Below are positions 11,742-22,836 of a stretch of 64,000 nt of DNA, one piece after another. This stretch comes from Hemibagrus wyckioides (Eukaryota; Chordata; Actinopteri; Siluriformes; Bagridae). Below the pieces are notes generated by a model. That model was not told the DNA's origin, searched no databases, and was given only the letters and a program-made list of their open reading frames with translations. Each line of letters begins with the position of its first letter. Positions within the stretch are counted from its first letter, which is position 1. The DNA lies in contig NC_080710.1 of NCBI RefSeq assembly GCF_019097595.1, positions 15,096,280 to 15,160,279 of the forward strand, written 5' to 3'. The position numbers were made by a program, and so were the translations under genes.

Positions 11742-12594
11742 ATGGAAGGCCAACAAGACCAGCACAACGGCGCGCATCCCAGTCCCGATCAGCAGCAGCC
11801 GCAAGCAGGGCCTCCTCCTACTCCAGATCCGATCGCGGCCCTGGCGGTTTCCCTAGAGCGAGCCATACTTTCCGTGACGGCACCACTGGCCTGCCCAGTA
11901 GCCAAACCGGCACCGTTCTCGGTGAGGTATCGGAATGCGCTGGCTTCGTCATGCAGTGCCAACTGTATTTTGATGTTGTTCCCCAACAGTTCTCGAGTGA
12001 CTGTGCTGAGATTGCCCTCCTCCTGTCCCTGCTAACTGGGGAGGCCCGACACTGGGGGGAGGTGTTGTGGACGTCGGAGAACCCAGTGTTCGCTTCCCTG
12101 ACAACTTTCCTGGCGCACTTCAAGTCGGTTTTCGGTGCGAGCACCTCCACCCTCTCGGTGCATGACAAGCTGTTTACCCTGCGGCAAGGAAAGAACACCG
12201 TCAGCAAGTACACGGTGCACTTCCGCATGCTGGTGGCATCAAGTGGATGGAATGAGGCAGCGCTGCTCGCGGCATACCAGCGGGGTTACAACCCGAGATC
12301 CGACGACAGATGGCGGTCTACGATTACACTGCCAGCCTGGAGCCCTTCATGTTAAAAGCGCAGACAGTGTCCCAACATCTCGCCGCGGTCACCATGACAG
12401 GGAACACCTGTCCTTATACCTCACCCCACGAGGATTTCTTCGCTTCTGAACCCATGGAGACGGACGAGTACCATCTGTCCAAGGGGGAACGTCAGCGTCA
12501 GATCCAGAGGGGCCTCTGCCTATACTGTGGGGAAGCTGATCACTCCATCTCCACCTCCCCAGTCCAACCTGCCCAGTGCTGCCGTAATCGTTGA
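11742..12594 (+). pseudogene. gag: gag polyprotein remnant with zinc knuckle
   Basis: The likely start is the ATG at 11742, 44 bases after the LTR. The N-terminal part is rich in Gln and Pro. The capsid-like region contains the block LLLSLLTGEARHWGE followed by FLAHFKSVFG, typical of sushi-type Gag. Reading frame changes near 11920 and again near 12300, so no single frame spans the gene. Near the end is a nucleic-acid-binding zinc knuckle, C-X2-C-X4-H-X4, whose fourth ligand (codon at 12556) is Ser instead of Cys, so the knuckle is broken. In a working element this protein would build the cytoplasmic particle that packages the RNA. The C-terminal frame ends at the TGA at 12592. Confidence 0.85.
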
Positions 12595-12988
12595 CTCCTG
12601 TGTGTTCCCCGTCAGTGTCCTCTTTGACTCGGGCGCATCCAGGAACTTCGTCTCCTCACATATTCTTGCCCACTTCCACATTCCTAGACGTAGGAGCCCG
12701 ACGTGCTATCAGATTACCACCATTCAGGGAAAACCGCTGGGTCGTGGACTGGTGCAGTGGATAACCCCGGAGATAAAACTGCGTATCGGCTGCATGCATG
12801 AGGAGACCCTTTCCCTGTTAGTGTTAGAAGAGGCAAGAGTGGACATTGTCTTAGGATGCCCATGGCAACCCAACCCACCATCCGTTGGAGTAATGGGAAA
12901 ATTGAGCAATGGAGCGATTACTGCATCACCTCTTGCCTCCGCGTGCTCCCAACCCCAACACCTAAACCTGTCCTCCTGGGGTCGATGA
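12527..12988 (+). pseudogene. Retroviral-type aspartic protease remnant
   Basis: The frame contains VLFDSGASRNFVS with the catalytic Asp-Ser-Gly triplet at 12626-12634, the hallmark of pepsin-like retrotransposon proteases. The flap-side segment and the LVLEEARVDIVLGCPW block (near 12820-12865) follow. It lies one frame off from the end of gag and overlaps it by 68 bases. A second frame change near 12865 separates it from reverse transcriptase. Only a short spacer separates the zinc knuckle from the protease. The protease would cut the Gag-Pol precursor. Confidence 0.8.
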
Positions 12989-14403
12989 ACATCGAGAGCC
13001 CTCCTGCGTGCACCAAAGTGAACCTCCCAGCCGAGTACCGGGATTACATGGACATGTTCAGCAAAGCCGCAGCCACTAAGCTCCCACCACACCGGTCCTG
13101 GGATTGTGCCATCGATCTTCTGTCCGACGCCAAGATGCCCAAGGGGCACATTTACCCTCTGTCTGTCCCGGAACATAAGGCCATGGACGAGTACATTAAA
13201 GAGGTGCTTCACTAGGGGTTCATCCCTCCTTCTACCTCTCCGGTGGCGTCCAGCTTCTTCTTAGTGGCGAAAAAGGATGGCGGGCTTCGACCGTGTATAG
13301 ATTACCGGAACTTGAATGCCCAGACGGTGAAATTCGTCTACCCCTTACCTCTGGTACCAGCCGCACTGGAAGAACTACGGGGAGCTCGCGTCTTCTCTAA
13401 GTTGGATTTAAGGAGTGCGTACAATCTGATCCGAATTTGATGTGGGGATGAGTGGAAGACGGTGTTTATAACACCATCAGGGCACTATGAGTACCTGGTC
13501 ATGCCCTATGGACTCACCAATGCGCCAGCCGTTTTCCAGAATTTCATGAATGAAATCTTCCATGACATGCTCCACCGGTTTGTCATCGTGTATATCGATG
13601 ACATTCTGATTTACTCCCCAAACTGTTCGGAGCACATCCATCACGTCCGGCAGGTACTCAAGCGCCTCCGCCATCACCACCTCTTTCTCAAACTAGAGAA
13701 GTACGACTTCCACCAGACTGTCGTTCAGTTTTTGGGCTACATCATCTCCCCAGCAGGTATCAGGATGGATCAGTCCAAAGTAGTGGCGGTGAAGCACTGG
13801 CCGCAGCCACAGACCATTAAAGAGCTACAGTGCTTCCTAGGGTTTGCGAATTTCTACCGTTGCTTCATAAAAAATTACAGCATGCAGACTGCCCCTCTCA
13901 CCGCACTGTTAGATGGACAACCCAAAACACTCACATGGACAAGCTCAGCGGTCGAAGCCTTCCGGAAGCTGAAAGCCGCCTTCTGCTCTGCTCTGACTCT
14001 ACTACACCCCAATCCCAACAAACCCTTCGTGGTAGAAGTAGACGCCTCGGCTCTGGGGGTAGGAGCAGTGTTGTCCCAGTGTGGAGGTAAACCCCTAGCA
14101 CTCCGTCCATGCGCCTTCTACTCAAAAAAACTAACCCCGGCAAAGCGGAATTATGATATCGGTAATCGCGAACTGTTAGCGATTAAGCTGGCATTGGAGG
14201 AATGGAGACACTGGTTGGAGGGGGCTATCCATCCCTTTGAGGTAATAATGGACCATAAAAATCTCCAGTACCTCAAAGAGGCCAAATGCCTTAATCTGCG
14301 GCAAGCGCGCTGGGCGCTCTTCTTTACCAGGTTCCGGTTCACGGTCTCCTATCGTCCCGGCAGTAAGAACACTAAAGCCAACGCACTTTCCTGGATGTAC
14401 TAA
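12989..14403 (+). pseudogene. pol: Reverse transcriptase and RNase H remnant
   Basis: One frame runs through the whole domain pair, broken by TAG at 13213-13215 and TGA at 13438-13440, and closed by TAA at 14401-14403. The polymerase has the first catalytic Asp at 13405 (block [11 protein letters not shown]) and the YIDD box at 13591-13602. Between them is the [13 protein letters not shown] block. RNase H follows, with its acidic residues in VEVDAS (Asp at 14041), NRELLA (Glu at 14170) and MDHKNL (Asp at 14251). All catalytic acids I can place are present, so the stops and not active-site loss inactivate it. In life it would copy the element's RNA into DNA inside the particle. The frame at 12856-12988 belongs to the linker before the polymerase. 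Confidence 0.93.
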
Positions 14404-14606
14404 CCAGACCCCCAACCAGAAGAAAATGAGCCAGTCCTTCCCCCAGACCTATTCGTATTCATCTGGACACTTGACGAGGAAATCCGTGCCGCCACTGAAA
14501 ACGAACCCGCTCCGCCAGGAGGTCCGGAGGGCAAGACTTACGCCCCAGAATCCCTCCGCGTTGCCCTCATGGACTCCTCACCAGGATCCGGCCATCCGGG
14601 CAGACA
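14404..14606 (+). pseudogene. Integrase N-terminal stump
   Basis: The frame of RNase H continues past the TAA with LDEEIRAATENEPAPPGG and then PGSGHPG, the linker and the start of the HHCC zinc-binding domain of chromovirus integrases. Right after the GHPG block (ends near 14601) the sequence jumps to material from near the integrase C-terminus. The zinc-binding domain beyond its first residues, and the entire D,D,E catalytic core, are absent. Confidence 0.75.
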
Positions 14607-14867
14607 GCCTAGGGCGATCGAGTCTGGCTTTCTACACGGGATCTCCACCTCAAACTCCCATGTAGGAAGCTCAGCCCCCGCTACATCGGTCCTTTCGCCA
14701 TCCGGAGGCGTATTAATGACGTTACCTATGAACTCGTCCTCCCTGCGCGCTACCGGATTGCGCCAACGTTCCATGTCAAGCTCCTGAAACTGTATACTAA
14801 CCCTGTTCTCTCTCCTCCCACAGAGCCCGAGATCTCGTCGCCGCCCGAGCTCAATGCAGACAACACG
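14607..14867 (+). pseudogene. Integrase C-terminal (GPY/F) remnant
   Basis: From about 14613 a different frame from the stump reads into VWLSTRDL, then PRYIGPF at about 14673-14693, the GPY/F module found at the C-terminus of many Ty3/gypsy integrases. It continues into a FHVKLLK block near 14769-14789. A stop in this frame at 14610-14612 sits at the deletion join. The module normally binds DNA and helps integrase assemble; without the catalytic core it has no enzymatic role. Confidence 0.8.
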
Positions 14868-15090
14868 GTCTACCAGGTCCGAGAGATCGTGAACTCCAGA
14901 TGATGTGGTGGCTGCCTACAATATCTGGTTGACTGGGAAGGGTATGGTTCAGAGGAAAGATCATGGGTGGACTGGGATGACATCCTCGATCCAGCACTGC
15001 TCACTGAGTTCCATCAGCGCCACCCAGATCGACCCGCTCCCAGAGGCCGCGGCCGGCCCCGTCGTCGCTCTTGGACGTCTGGAGACGTAC
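14868..15090 (+). pseudogene. Chromodomain at the end of pol
   Basis: The translation has VYQVREIV, then a TGA stop at 14901-14903, then [16 protein letters not shown] and [12 protein letters not shown]. These are the blocks of a chromodomain, the fold that lets chromoviruses read histone marks and steer integration. An Arg-rich tail ([10 protein letters not shown], about 15045-15075) follows. Around 14901-14915 the codons TGA, TGT and TGC stand close together, each one C-to-T step from an Arg codon (CGA, CGT, CGC). This suggests decay at methylated CpG. The frame stays open past the stop and into the 3' LTR. Confidence 0.88.
15081..15090 (+). promoter_or_regulatory. Degenerate polypurine tract (tentative)
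   Basis: GGAGACGTAC directly precedes the 3' LTR, where the plus-strand primer is made. Only the first five bases are purine-rich, so it is either decayed or short. Confidence 0.35.
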
Positions 15091-15296
15091 TGTCATGGGC
15101 TCGCCTACCGCAACCGCACCCCTGTGCTCACAATCACCAGACTTTTAATCAGCACCACCTGCACTCTATTCCTCTAGTCTTAGTTATGTTCTGCCTGCTT
15201 AGTTACGTTCTGCCTGCTTATTTACTTTCTGCCTCCTTGTGTTATTAAAGTGAAACTTTGGATTCTCTCTCTCTGCCTCTGAGCCTGGTTGTGACA
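15091..15296 (+). repeat. 3' LTR, internally deleted (206 bp)
   Basis: Starts TGTCATGGG and ends TTGTGACA. It matches the 5' LTR but lacks the 113 bp equivalent to 11469-11581. The join is after base 15180, with two bases of microhomology (CT). The lost segment holds all but the first base of the TATA box, the transcript start, the self-primer and most of R. The ATTAAA signal (15244-15249) remains. Reverse transcription would regenerate matching LTRs, so the deletion most likely happened after insertion. Confidence 0.92.
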
Positions 15297-15301
15297 CACG
15301 G
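15297..15301. repeat. Target-site duplication, right copy
   Basis: CACGG, identical to 11374-11378. Confidence 0.9.
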
Positions 15302-16384
15302 TACATTACTTAACAGTGAACAGTGTTGATTTCTGTACCTCCAGCCTTGCTGAGCTAAACTGAGCCATGTAGGTCAGCATGCAGAAGTTAATCACCTCAG
15401 AAGCATCGAGGTGTCAGGTCTGAGGATTCCATCAGTGTGGTGCCTACCTCCACTGCAACACCTTTGAACGAGAACTGTGCATTCTGAACACATCCAAGTA
15501 ACTGAAAAACACCCTCATCCACTCACAGCTACAGTGGAGTAAGTGGAAGAGGGAAAGAGGAAATGAGAACAAGAGTGAAAAAATGCATGCAATCTCCAAG
15601 TGATATTGAAACAGCAGAAAGGAAGACTGATTTTGTTTGCTTCCAGGCTTCTGTACTAATTTACAGATATTCAGCACGACAAAACCGAAGACCCTGAAAA
15701 GACACACCAACACTTCAGTAGTTATTCATGTGCTCTTACACCTCAGCTTATTTATACATGCATTTTTATTACTTATGTTTGTTTACCAGTTTTTTATTAT
15801 TGTCTCCTTGAGTTTCACAAACCTCCTGAGATTAAAAAATCTTGTGCATGATGTGACAACCCTCATACATAACTGAATGATCTTTGTATATAATTGATAC
15901 TGACACCAGATGATATTAGTGCAGCATCCAAAGCCTTTGCAGTGTAAGAGTATATCCTCAGATTATCCACTCTGCATTCATAAGCAATATTTTTCCAAGC
16001 AGAGACATCTGTAGCTCAGAATTAATGATGCAAAGCCATCCGGTGGATATACTGATATGGACACATGTGAGCACTGGATGTCGGCCCACAGGTCAACATA
16101 ATCCTATGATGTTGTCAGTCACTGAAAGTAGGAGACTTTGTAATGCTCTACAGCTCTACAGATGCTCTCAGCTCTACAGATCAATGACTAATTAAAAAGA
16201 TGTAATCTAAGCAATAATTATTTTGTGATAGTAGTTTTTTTTTTTTTTTTTTATGTGTGCATTAGTTTCATCTCTTACCTCTTAGCTAACCACATCCTGC
16301 ACACCATGACAGCAATTCATTTCATCACCGAGGCTGAGGTAAGGGAACAACACAGGACCGTAAGCAGCACTGGGTATACAATCC

Positions 16385-16432
16385 TACAATCCTGACCTGG
16401 ACAAAGTGATAACTGAAGATGAATGAATGAAT
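16385..16432 (+). mobile_element. SINE 3' tail fragment
   Basis: CCTGACCTGGACAAAGTGAT followed by GAAGATGAATGAATGAAT matches the end of the SINE family seen elsewhere in the window (compare 35850-35890). That end reads as a GACCAGGATAAAG-type segment followed by an ATGA-type tail. The body upstream (16290-16385) is too diverged to align by eye. Confidence 0.5.
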
Positions 16433-19400
16433 ATATAAAATAATTAATTTTTTATTATTTACTACACAAAAAACCCCACAGTTGCATTATAGCTGTCCTT
16501 CAGAGAAAGGCTGCTAGCTAAAAGACAAGCTATATAGCAAGAGTAGCTAATCTACATTAAACCTCAAACATGTATTATAGTATATATCACATTGTAATAA
16601 TTAATTGATGTGGCTAATAAGCTATTTGCTCTCATACTTTAAAAAGTATAAAACACAGTTAACAAGCATTTTGGCTCTAAGGACTGACTCCGTGCCACCA
16701 CAGCAGGATTTTCTCAATAGCTTTCATATGAAACATTTCCATTGCATTCAGTCACGAAAACTTCGCCCACATATTTTCCATTTTGAATAATAAATTTCTT
16801 TACATGTAGATTCCACAAACACGTAATTAAAAAGTATAAAATGTCACAGAAGCATGACTACACCCACATTAAAGTGCAGCTTCATGAAGAAAAGTAACAA
16901 AAACATGATCTAGAACTATGTTAAGGAACCATGACCTTTATTTATTATGCAGTCCTGGGTTTACATTTCACTCTCTCATGCCTCTCATAACCGTCTTTCA
17001 TTCAATGAAGCGTGGAGCTTCATTTCAGTGCTTTCTCATTATGAGTGGCTAAATATATCACGCAAATTGTTAATGTACTCTCAGCTTATTTTAACATGCA
17101 TTAGTACAATGTACACAATCACATTAAGTTCATTTGCTTGACAAAGTAGGTGTTGTGTTTACGAAGCTACTTAAACAATGAATGTGGCAACAGGAAAAAA
17201 ACTGATGTTGCTTTTAAAGACATCAAGATTAGATTATTCCTGTGTGAAATAGGAAACATCCCAAACCCTACACCATCCCAGATATTAGTAATCCTACACA
17301 TGCCTGTCATATCTGTAAATTAGTGTTGCATGGCCTGTATTTGCATGGAAACATGACTGAATTTTATGTTTTATAGCACAGTAGCACATGATTGACACAT
17401 GTTGAGTGATTTAAAGATAGCCTCCTACTGTATATATGGGTAATAATGTGGTAATAAGAGCTAATATGAACAAAAATTAATTTCAGCTTTTGTGTAGGAT
17501 CAGCAAAAATATTCAGACTTTCTCGGTTGTACCTTTTGTAGATTTTGTATATTTAACCCTGAAAACAGTTATTATGGCTACAATCCAATATATGTCTTCT
17601 TTACTGTTTTGACAGACCGCCTGTGGTAAAATCTGACAGATGAACAAGCAATCTGGTATAAAAGCTGCAGTCTGGTATGTTAATGTAGGCTAATGTAGGA
17701 TTAGGACATGACCAATATGACAATATTGTGACCAATAAAATACCAGCTTTAAAGAGGTCAAAGTCTCAAAATCACTGATGAAAATCAGAAAGTTTTAAAC
17801 TAAAAGTAAAAAGACAGAAAGAAAGGTTTAATTTTTATTTCACTAAAAGATGCCAACATGTTGACTGGCTAAAAAAAACTAGTATTTAGTTGTCTGTGTG
17901 TTTGCTTATATGTAATTTAATATGTAATAAATCATTATTGTCCTGCACATTCTATGTGTAAAAAAAAAACTCCTTGTGTCAGCAGCTGCAGTTTTGTGTC
18001 CTTCATTTTAGAGATAATTTTAAGCATGTTTACAAGTTTGATTTTTGTATGCTAGTCAAAACCTTCGTTTAGAAAAGCACTGACGTTCATCTATTAATGT
18101 GAGTTAATTCAGTAGTAGAAGTGGTTAAATTGTTGCAAGCTAGCTGAGCTAGTTGCGGTGGCTTCACAAAGTGGCATCACATCACAGAGAATTTGAAAAA
18201 TGGCATTTACACTTTTTACAAACTGAATCTGAATTGGCTTTTTTCCCTTTCACTATGGCACATAAGCAACAACTGAAAAATGACTGATATTCACTGTAGA
18301 AGGGAAGAACGCTTAGCTAAAGCTAGCAACCTTTTTGCAGATTGACTGTTTTTTAAATGTTTAGCAATGCTTAATTTTGTTCAAACCTTATTTTATGTGT
18401 GAAAGTTTGATTCTACATAGTGTAGCTGAATTGTGATTTATGTGTGTTTGTGTGTGTGTGGGTGTGTACTGAAGTGGAGTGACAATTGATTTGTGTGCAG
18501 AGTGGAAAGTAAACATATTAGATAGGGATGAAGAGTGACTCACATCTAATTGAATGTTCACATGACATGAAGTGCATTCCAATAAATGTCATCTAATATC
18601 CAGAAAGTGACATCCTCTAGTCCGAGGTCAATCTCCTCTTCTACTTGCAGTGATGCTCCTCCACAGCCTCCTCTCCTGGCTATACATGTATAGCTTTTTA
18701 AAGACATTAAAGAGAAGATAATGATTGCACATTAATGAAAGATGGTAAAGTTAACTGTTTAAGGTACACAGTCTGTCTAATCTATAGGGAATTTGTGTGG
18801 TTTACTTCTAAAGGTGCATCTAAAGTTGATCATATATTTTGTAACCCTATGACTATAGACAGTGTGTGCTGTTAAAATTAAATTGTCTTTAGTTGGGATC
18901 AGTACATTGCAGCCCTAACCCACTACACTATGTTACTTTCAGAAATGTTAGTCATGAATTTGTAAATGCACTCTGACTGTAATTTGTGTTAGGAGAACAT
19001 AGAACAGGGCTAGTGCACACCTTATCGCACTCAGCTGTGATTGACGGGTTCAATTTTGCAAAAAGCCGGCTGTTGTTATGAGAGGTGCCTTGGGCACAAG
19101 TTATGAATATAAGTGTATAGAGTGGAAGAAAGAGCCAGATGACAGCTAGTTGAAAATATATTGTGGTAGTCCACAGTATGATTGTTACTGAAAGAATTGA
19201 TAATTTGCCTGCATCTGGGTGTTATCGAGCTTGGGTGACATTGACATGCCTCCATGATAGAAAACTTTTTCTGTCTCTGCAGCTCATTAGCGAGGTGTTA
19301 TTTGTCATGAGCAGTGATTGAGAGTAGTAATTATCGAACACTGACACATATGGTAGCACAGTGCATGTTGTTGTATCTGCATTATTTAAATCTCTTAATG

Positions 19401-19740
19401 GAGCTGTGCCACTTCCTGCCTGGGCTTCATGAGCACATCACAGCTGTGTCATGGTACAAACAAAATAAGATGGAGTGCCTTCTGAAAGTCAGGGAAAAGG
19501 ACAATGTGGTGGCAGTGCAAAATGTGATAGATGGCCATCGAGTTACTGAGAGGTGGACGGTTCAATTAATACGTGCAAAATGGCATTCAAGTATGGAGGG
19601 GAAAGACTGCTGAGTGCTTGTGACCCAGCAAATGGAATTACAGCAAACTTTATATCAGATTCTTGACAATTTACAACAGCTGTCCACACGAGTGCCAAAT
19701 ATATCGTTTTCCATCAAGGTTAATGTTTTGGAACAATGTG

Positions 19741-20060
19741 TTTACCAGCCATTTTTCATCCAAATAAAGGAGGGGAAATAAAAGATGAAAGATACATGGC
19801 AGTAGTGGCTGAAATGCTCTTGTCAGGCCTGATATCAAATGAACAACACATTATTCTCCTGTCATAGATTAATTCAGCCTGAAACAAGAACTCGGGACAG
19901 CTTTTGGCTGTCCAGCAGGCAGCATTCCTGAGGGTATAATCAATTAAGCCTACATCTACCAGAAACCTCTCTTCCATGCATATTGATTCTGTTGTTAAGG
20001 GCTGAACCGAGCTATGATGTAAGTGTCTGTCTGAAAGTTCTATGCCATCTGGGTGCTAAG
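19741..20060. promoter_or_regulatory. Candidate conserved non-coding element (unproven)
   Basis: A repeat-free stretch of balanced composition with homeodomain-type TAAT cores (ATTAATTCAG, ATCAATTAAG). It carries no coding frame longer than 75 codons. The assignment is by texture only. Confidence 0.2.
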
Positions 20061-22177
20061 TAGGTTGGAATTACACACTTCAGACATAATTCATTATTTT
20101 CATCTGATCACTTTAAAGGGCACATGTTTAAATTTATGGTGCTCTCTAGAAGATTACAGCCCAAAGCACTTTTTTACCACTGACATGTATGCCTTTTAGA
20201 ATAGCAGCCACTGAAGAGCACAAGTTGCCTTCGAGTTGAATCTGTTACAGAAGTGACATTTTAGAGCAAACCCTGAACATGCTGTCATTGGGTTAGATGA
20301 AATATTGCACTGTACACTGCCAACATAGAGCTCCATTAAAGAGTCCCATCAAACTTCTCAACAAGCATGCAAGAGTTACTCACACTCGTCCAGTAATTGA
20401 GTCATTCATTTACAGCTCTAAAACAAATTAGGCAATTCATTACAGCACCCAGTACAAACTGTTTATATAGGAAGGGATTATAGGGCTGAAGGAAGTCAGC
20501 GATAGGAAACATCTTAAGTTTTAATGACTATGGGGCAGTATAATCATGTATGTAATTAACCTGGATTCAAAAATATTAGCAGGGATTGACTATCCATTAT
20601 AATGCTGGACCAGTCTTCCATGTCACTCTATTCACCTGCTACTTAATTACAGAAGAGAAGAACAAGCAAATACTGTAGAGAGACATTAACCTCTCATCCA
20701 AAAGAACACAAATATCATTTTTGGAGCTGTGGTGCTTTATAAGCTGCCTTGTTTTAACATAATAGCATTAAATTAGAGACTCAGCTCCTGTTTGAAAAGT
20801 GCAGAATTGGGCTCTCTGATCTTACCCCATTTTGCTAGAATGTTCTGAATGTTTGTCGGTCAGGTGGTTAAACAATAACAATATTAAAGTGCAAATAAGT
20901 TCGGCCCAGCAGTTGTTGCTCTCCCCTGTCAGTTTGGATGTAGTGAGGAAGGAGAATGGGTTTGGTCACTGGACTGCAACTAAATATTATACACATGGCA
21001 GGCATAAAATGTCCAAATAATATTAAGGCACACAATGATATATTAAATGAAACACTACTTTGAAGCACATTAAATATGTCTATATTGAAATATTTGTGAT
21101 CTGTTTAATGATTCTTGGGCTAATTTATTGGTCTATTCTGTACTTTTGTCTTTCCCATGAGAAGTTATAGTGGTTGTGTGCTGCACTGACAGCACAGGGG
21201 GACTCTGAAAGCACAGTTACAATGATGTTTAATGGAGGGGAAATATTTCTGTGATCTCAAGTATAAATGATAAAAGTAAGGTTTTGCTATTAGCTCATAA
21301 AAACAAGAAAAAAACAGCCAGGGCTTCTTTTCTTAGTCTCCATATTTTAATGACTTTCAGTATTAGTTATATTAATGAAAAATCCAATGTAGATGTAGTT
21401 AAGACAAACATTTGGCTCAAAGTCCCACAGTGGAAAGCAGCTGTATGATGCAGTAGGGTTATATCAGAACCATGGTTTAGCAAGTTTACATTTTATGCTG
21501 GTGGAATTGAAGGCAGTGTTAGCATGAAGCATTGGAAGCTAATCTTTTTGAACATTGTGAACAGATGAGGCGGTAAGAGACCTGGACAGATTAAAGGAAA
21601 AAACTCTGCAACATTTCTAGGTAAAGATAAAGTAAGCGCTAAATGCCATTGGCACCAATTTCAGCATTTTGGTAGCATTGGGTAAAGGAAACCATTAACT
21701 ATCAAGAAACTGTTAACCATTCAATGAATAAAGACTAACATGTTAAAGACAGACATTAAATAAAAACACAAAACAAAAAAAAACAATGTCAACTCATTTC
21801 ATTATTTCATTAGAAAATACACCTTGACCTCCACTGAAGATCACATGATAACATTTTTTTTTTTGTAAAATTTGAGTTCGAAGTGGATTTTTCAAGACAT
21901 GGACTATTGGATATCAACCCATCTAAAGCCTTTTGGACTTTAATCCTTTAAGTTCATTGTCAACAAAACATTAACTTCCCCTTCCCAACCTTCAAAAGCT
22001 GCTGTACCAAATCCTTACTGCTATGGTGGTTAAACTCTAATATTGTGTGAAAAAGAGAAAGGGTTTAAAGTGATAAGGAGGACATATCCTTCATAGCTGC
22101 CCTTAGCTTGTCCTCTGCTTTGTAATTTCTGCCAAGTCCTGAGTGCTGGACCTCGAGGAAGATGAAACACCTGTACT

Positions 22178-22178
<1 letters not shown>

Positions 22179-22212
<34 letters not shown>

Positions 22213-22241
22213 TGTGTGTTTGTGTGTGAGTGTGTGTGTCT
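22179..22241. repeat. (TG)n microsatellite, interrupted
   Basis: About 30 TG units with a few TTTG, GAG and TCT interruptions. It could adopt left-handed DNA. Confidence 0.9.
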
Positions 22242-22836
22242 GGTTATTATAGCAGTACTACATTGAAAGTCAGTTATTTACCTGAGTTTGCTGACTCAGC
22301 CTGAGCAAACTGGATGGCCGTCCTCCCATAAATGAATAAAGAGATCTGAAGGGACACTGAGCTGCTCCAGTTTTCATACATTATACAAAGTTATACAGCC
22401 CTAATGGAAAATGTAAAGAAAGAAGAGATTAAGCGAGGAAAAAACTGATGCACTTGTTTAATCGTTAAACAAAAATATGACCTTGAATGCTGACTTCACA
22501 AAGAATTCCACACACAAAGCAGAATCAACAAATTGCTTTTTTTACCCTTCTTGTCTGTCTGTGATTCTGCCAGTGCACAGTAATTACACTGTCAGAAATG
22601 AGCTAGTGTACGAGCAGCATAGAGTTGAACATACAGTTCCTAGTTTGTGCCATAATTAAACATGATTGCTGCCTGCATTAATAGTGACTGGTTAAACAGT
22701 GATTTCAGCTTAGAAATGATACTGTGCATACTGTGCACTGGAAGAATCCTAGGTGTCAATCATATCTAAATTGAGTATTAGACTTTGGTTGGCTGCACTG
22801 CATGTTAGAAGAGGACGTATTTACCTGTTACATATA

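Larger units (their letters stand above)
11379..15296 (+). mobile_element. Ty3/gypsy chromovirus (Tf1/sushi type), defective
   Basis: The element is bounded by direct LTRs that begin TGTCA and end TGACA, and by a 5-bp target duplication. Internal order is primer-binding site, gag, protease, reverse transcriptase, RNase H, integrase, chromodomain. That order and the terminal chromodomain place it among chromoviruses, and the gag and pol resemble the fish sushi group. It is 3,918 bp, about a kilobase shorter than is usual, mainly because most of integrase is gone. Damage seen: frameshifts near 11920, 12300 and 12865; stops at 13213, 13438, 14401 and 14901; a large integrase deletion near 14605; and a 113-bp deletion in the 3' LTR. 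By hand count the LTRs differ at 12 of 206 aligned positions, so this is not a recent insertion. Base composition is visibly richer in GC than the flanks. Confidence 0.93.
15302..22836. other. Long non-coding stretch; no gene seen
   Basis: No frame has recognisable protein features. Contents noted: a T run (16237-16252), a SINE tail (16385-16432), a candidate regulatory patch (19741-20060) and a TG microsatellite (22179-22241). The 99-codon frame at 19314-19613 shows no family motif and lies in sequence that looks non-coding. Confidence 0.55.

Noticed and set aside
11818..12228. 136-codon minus-strand frame, and other minus frames over gag and RNase H
   Set aside because: They are antisense to gag/pol and are expected by chance in GC-richer coding sequence.
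12724..13212. 162-codon open frame on the minus strand
   Set aside because: It lies entirely opposite the protease and reverse transcriptase region of the retrotransposon and has no family features. It is a shadow of the real coding strand.
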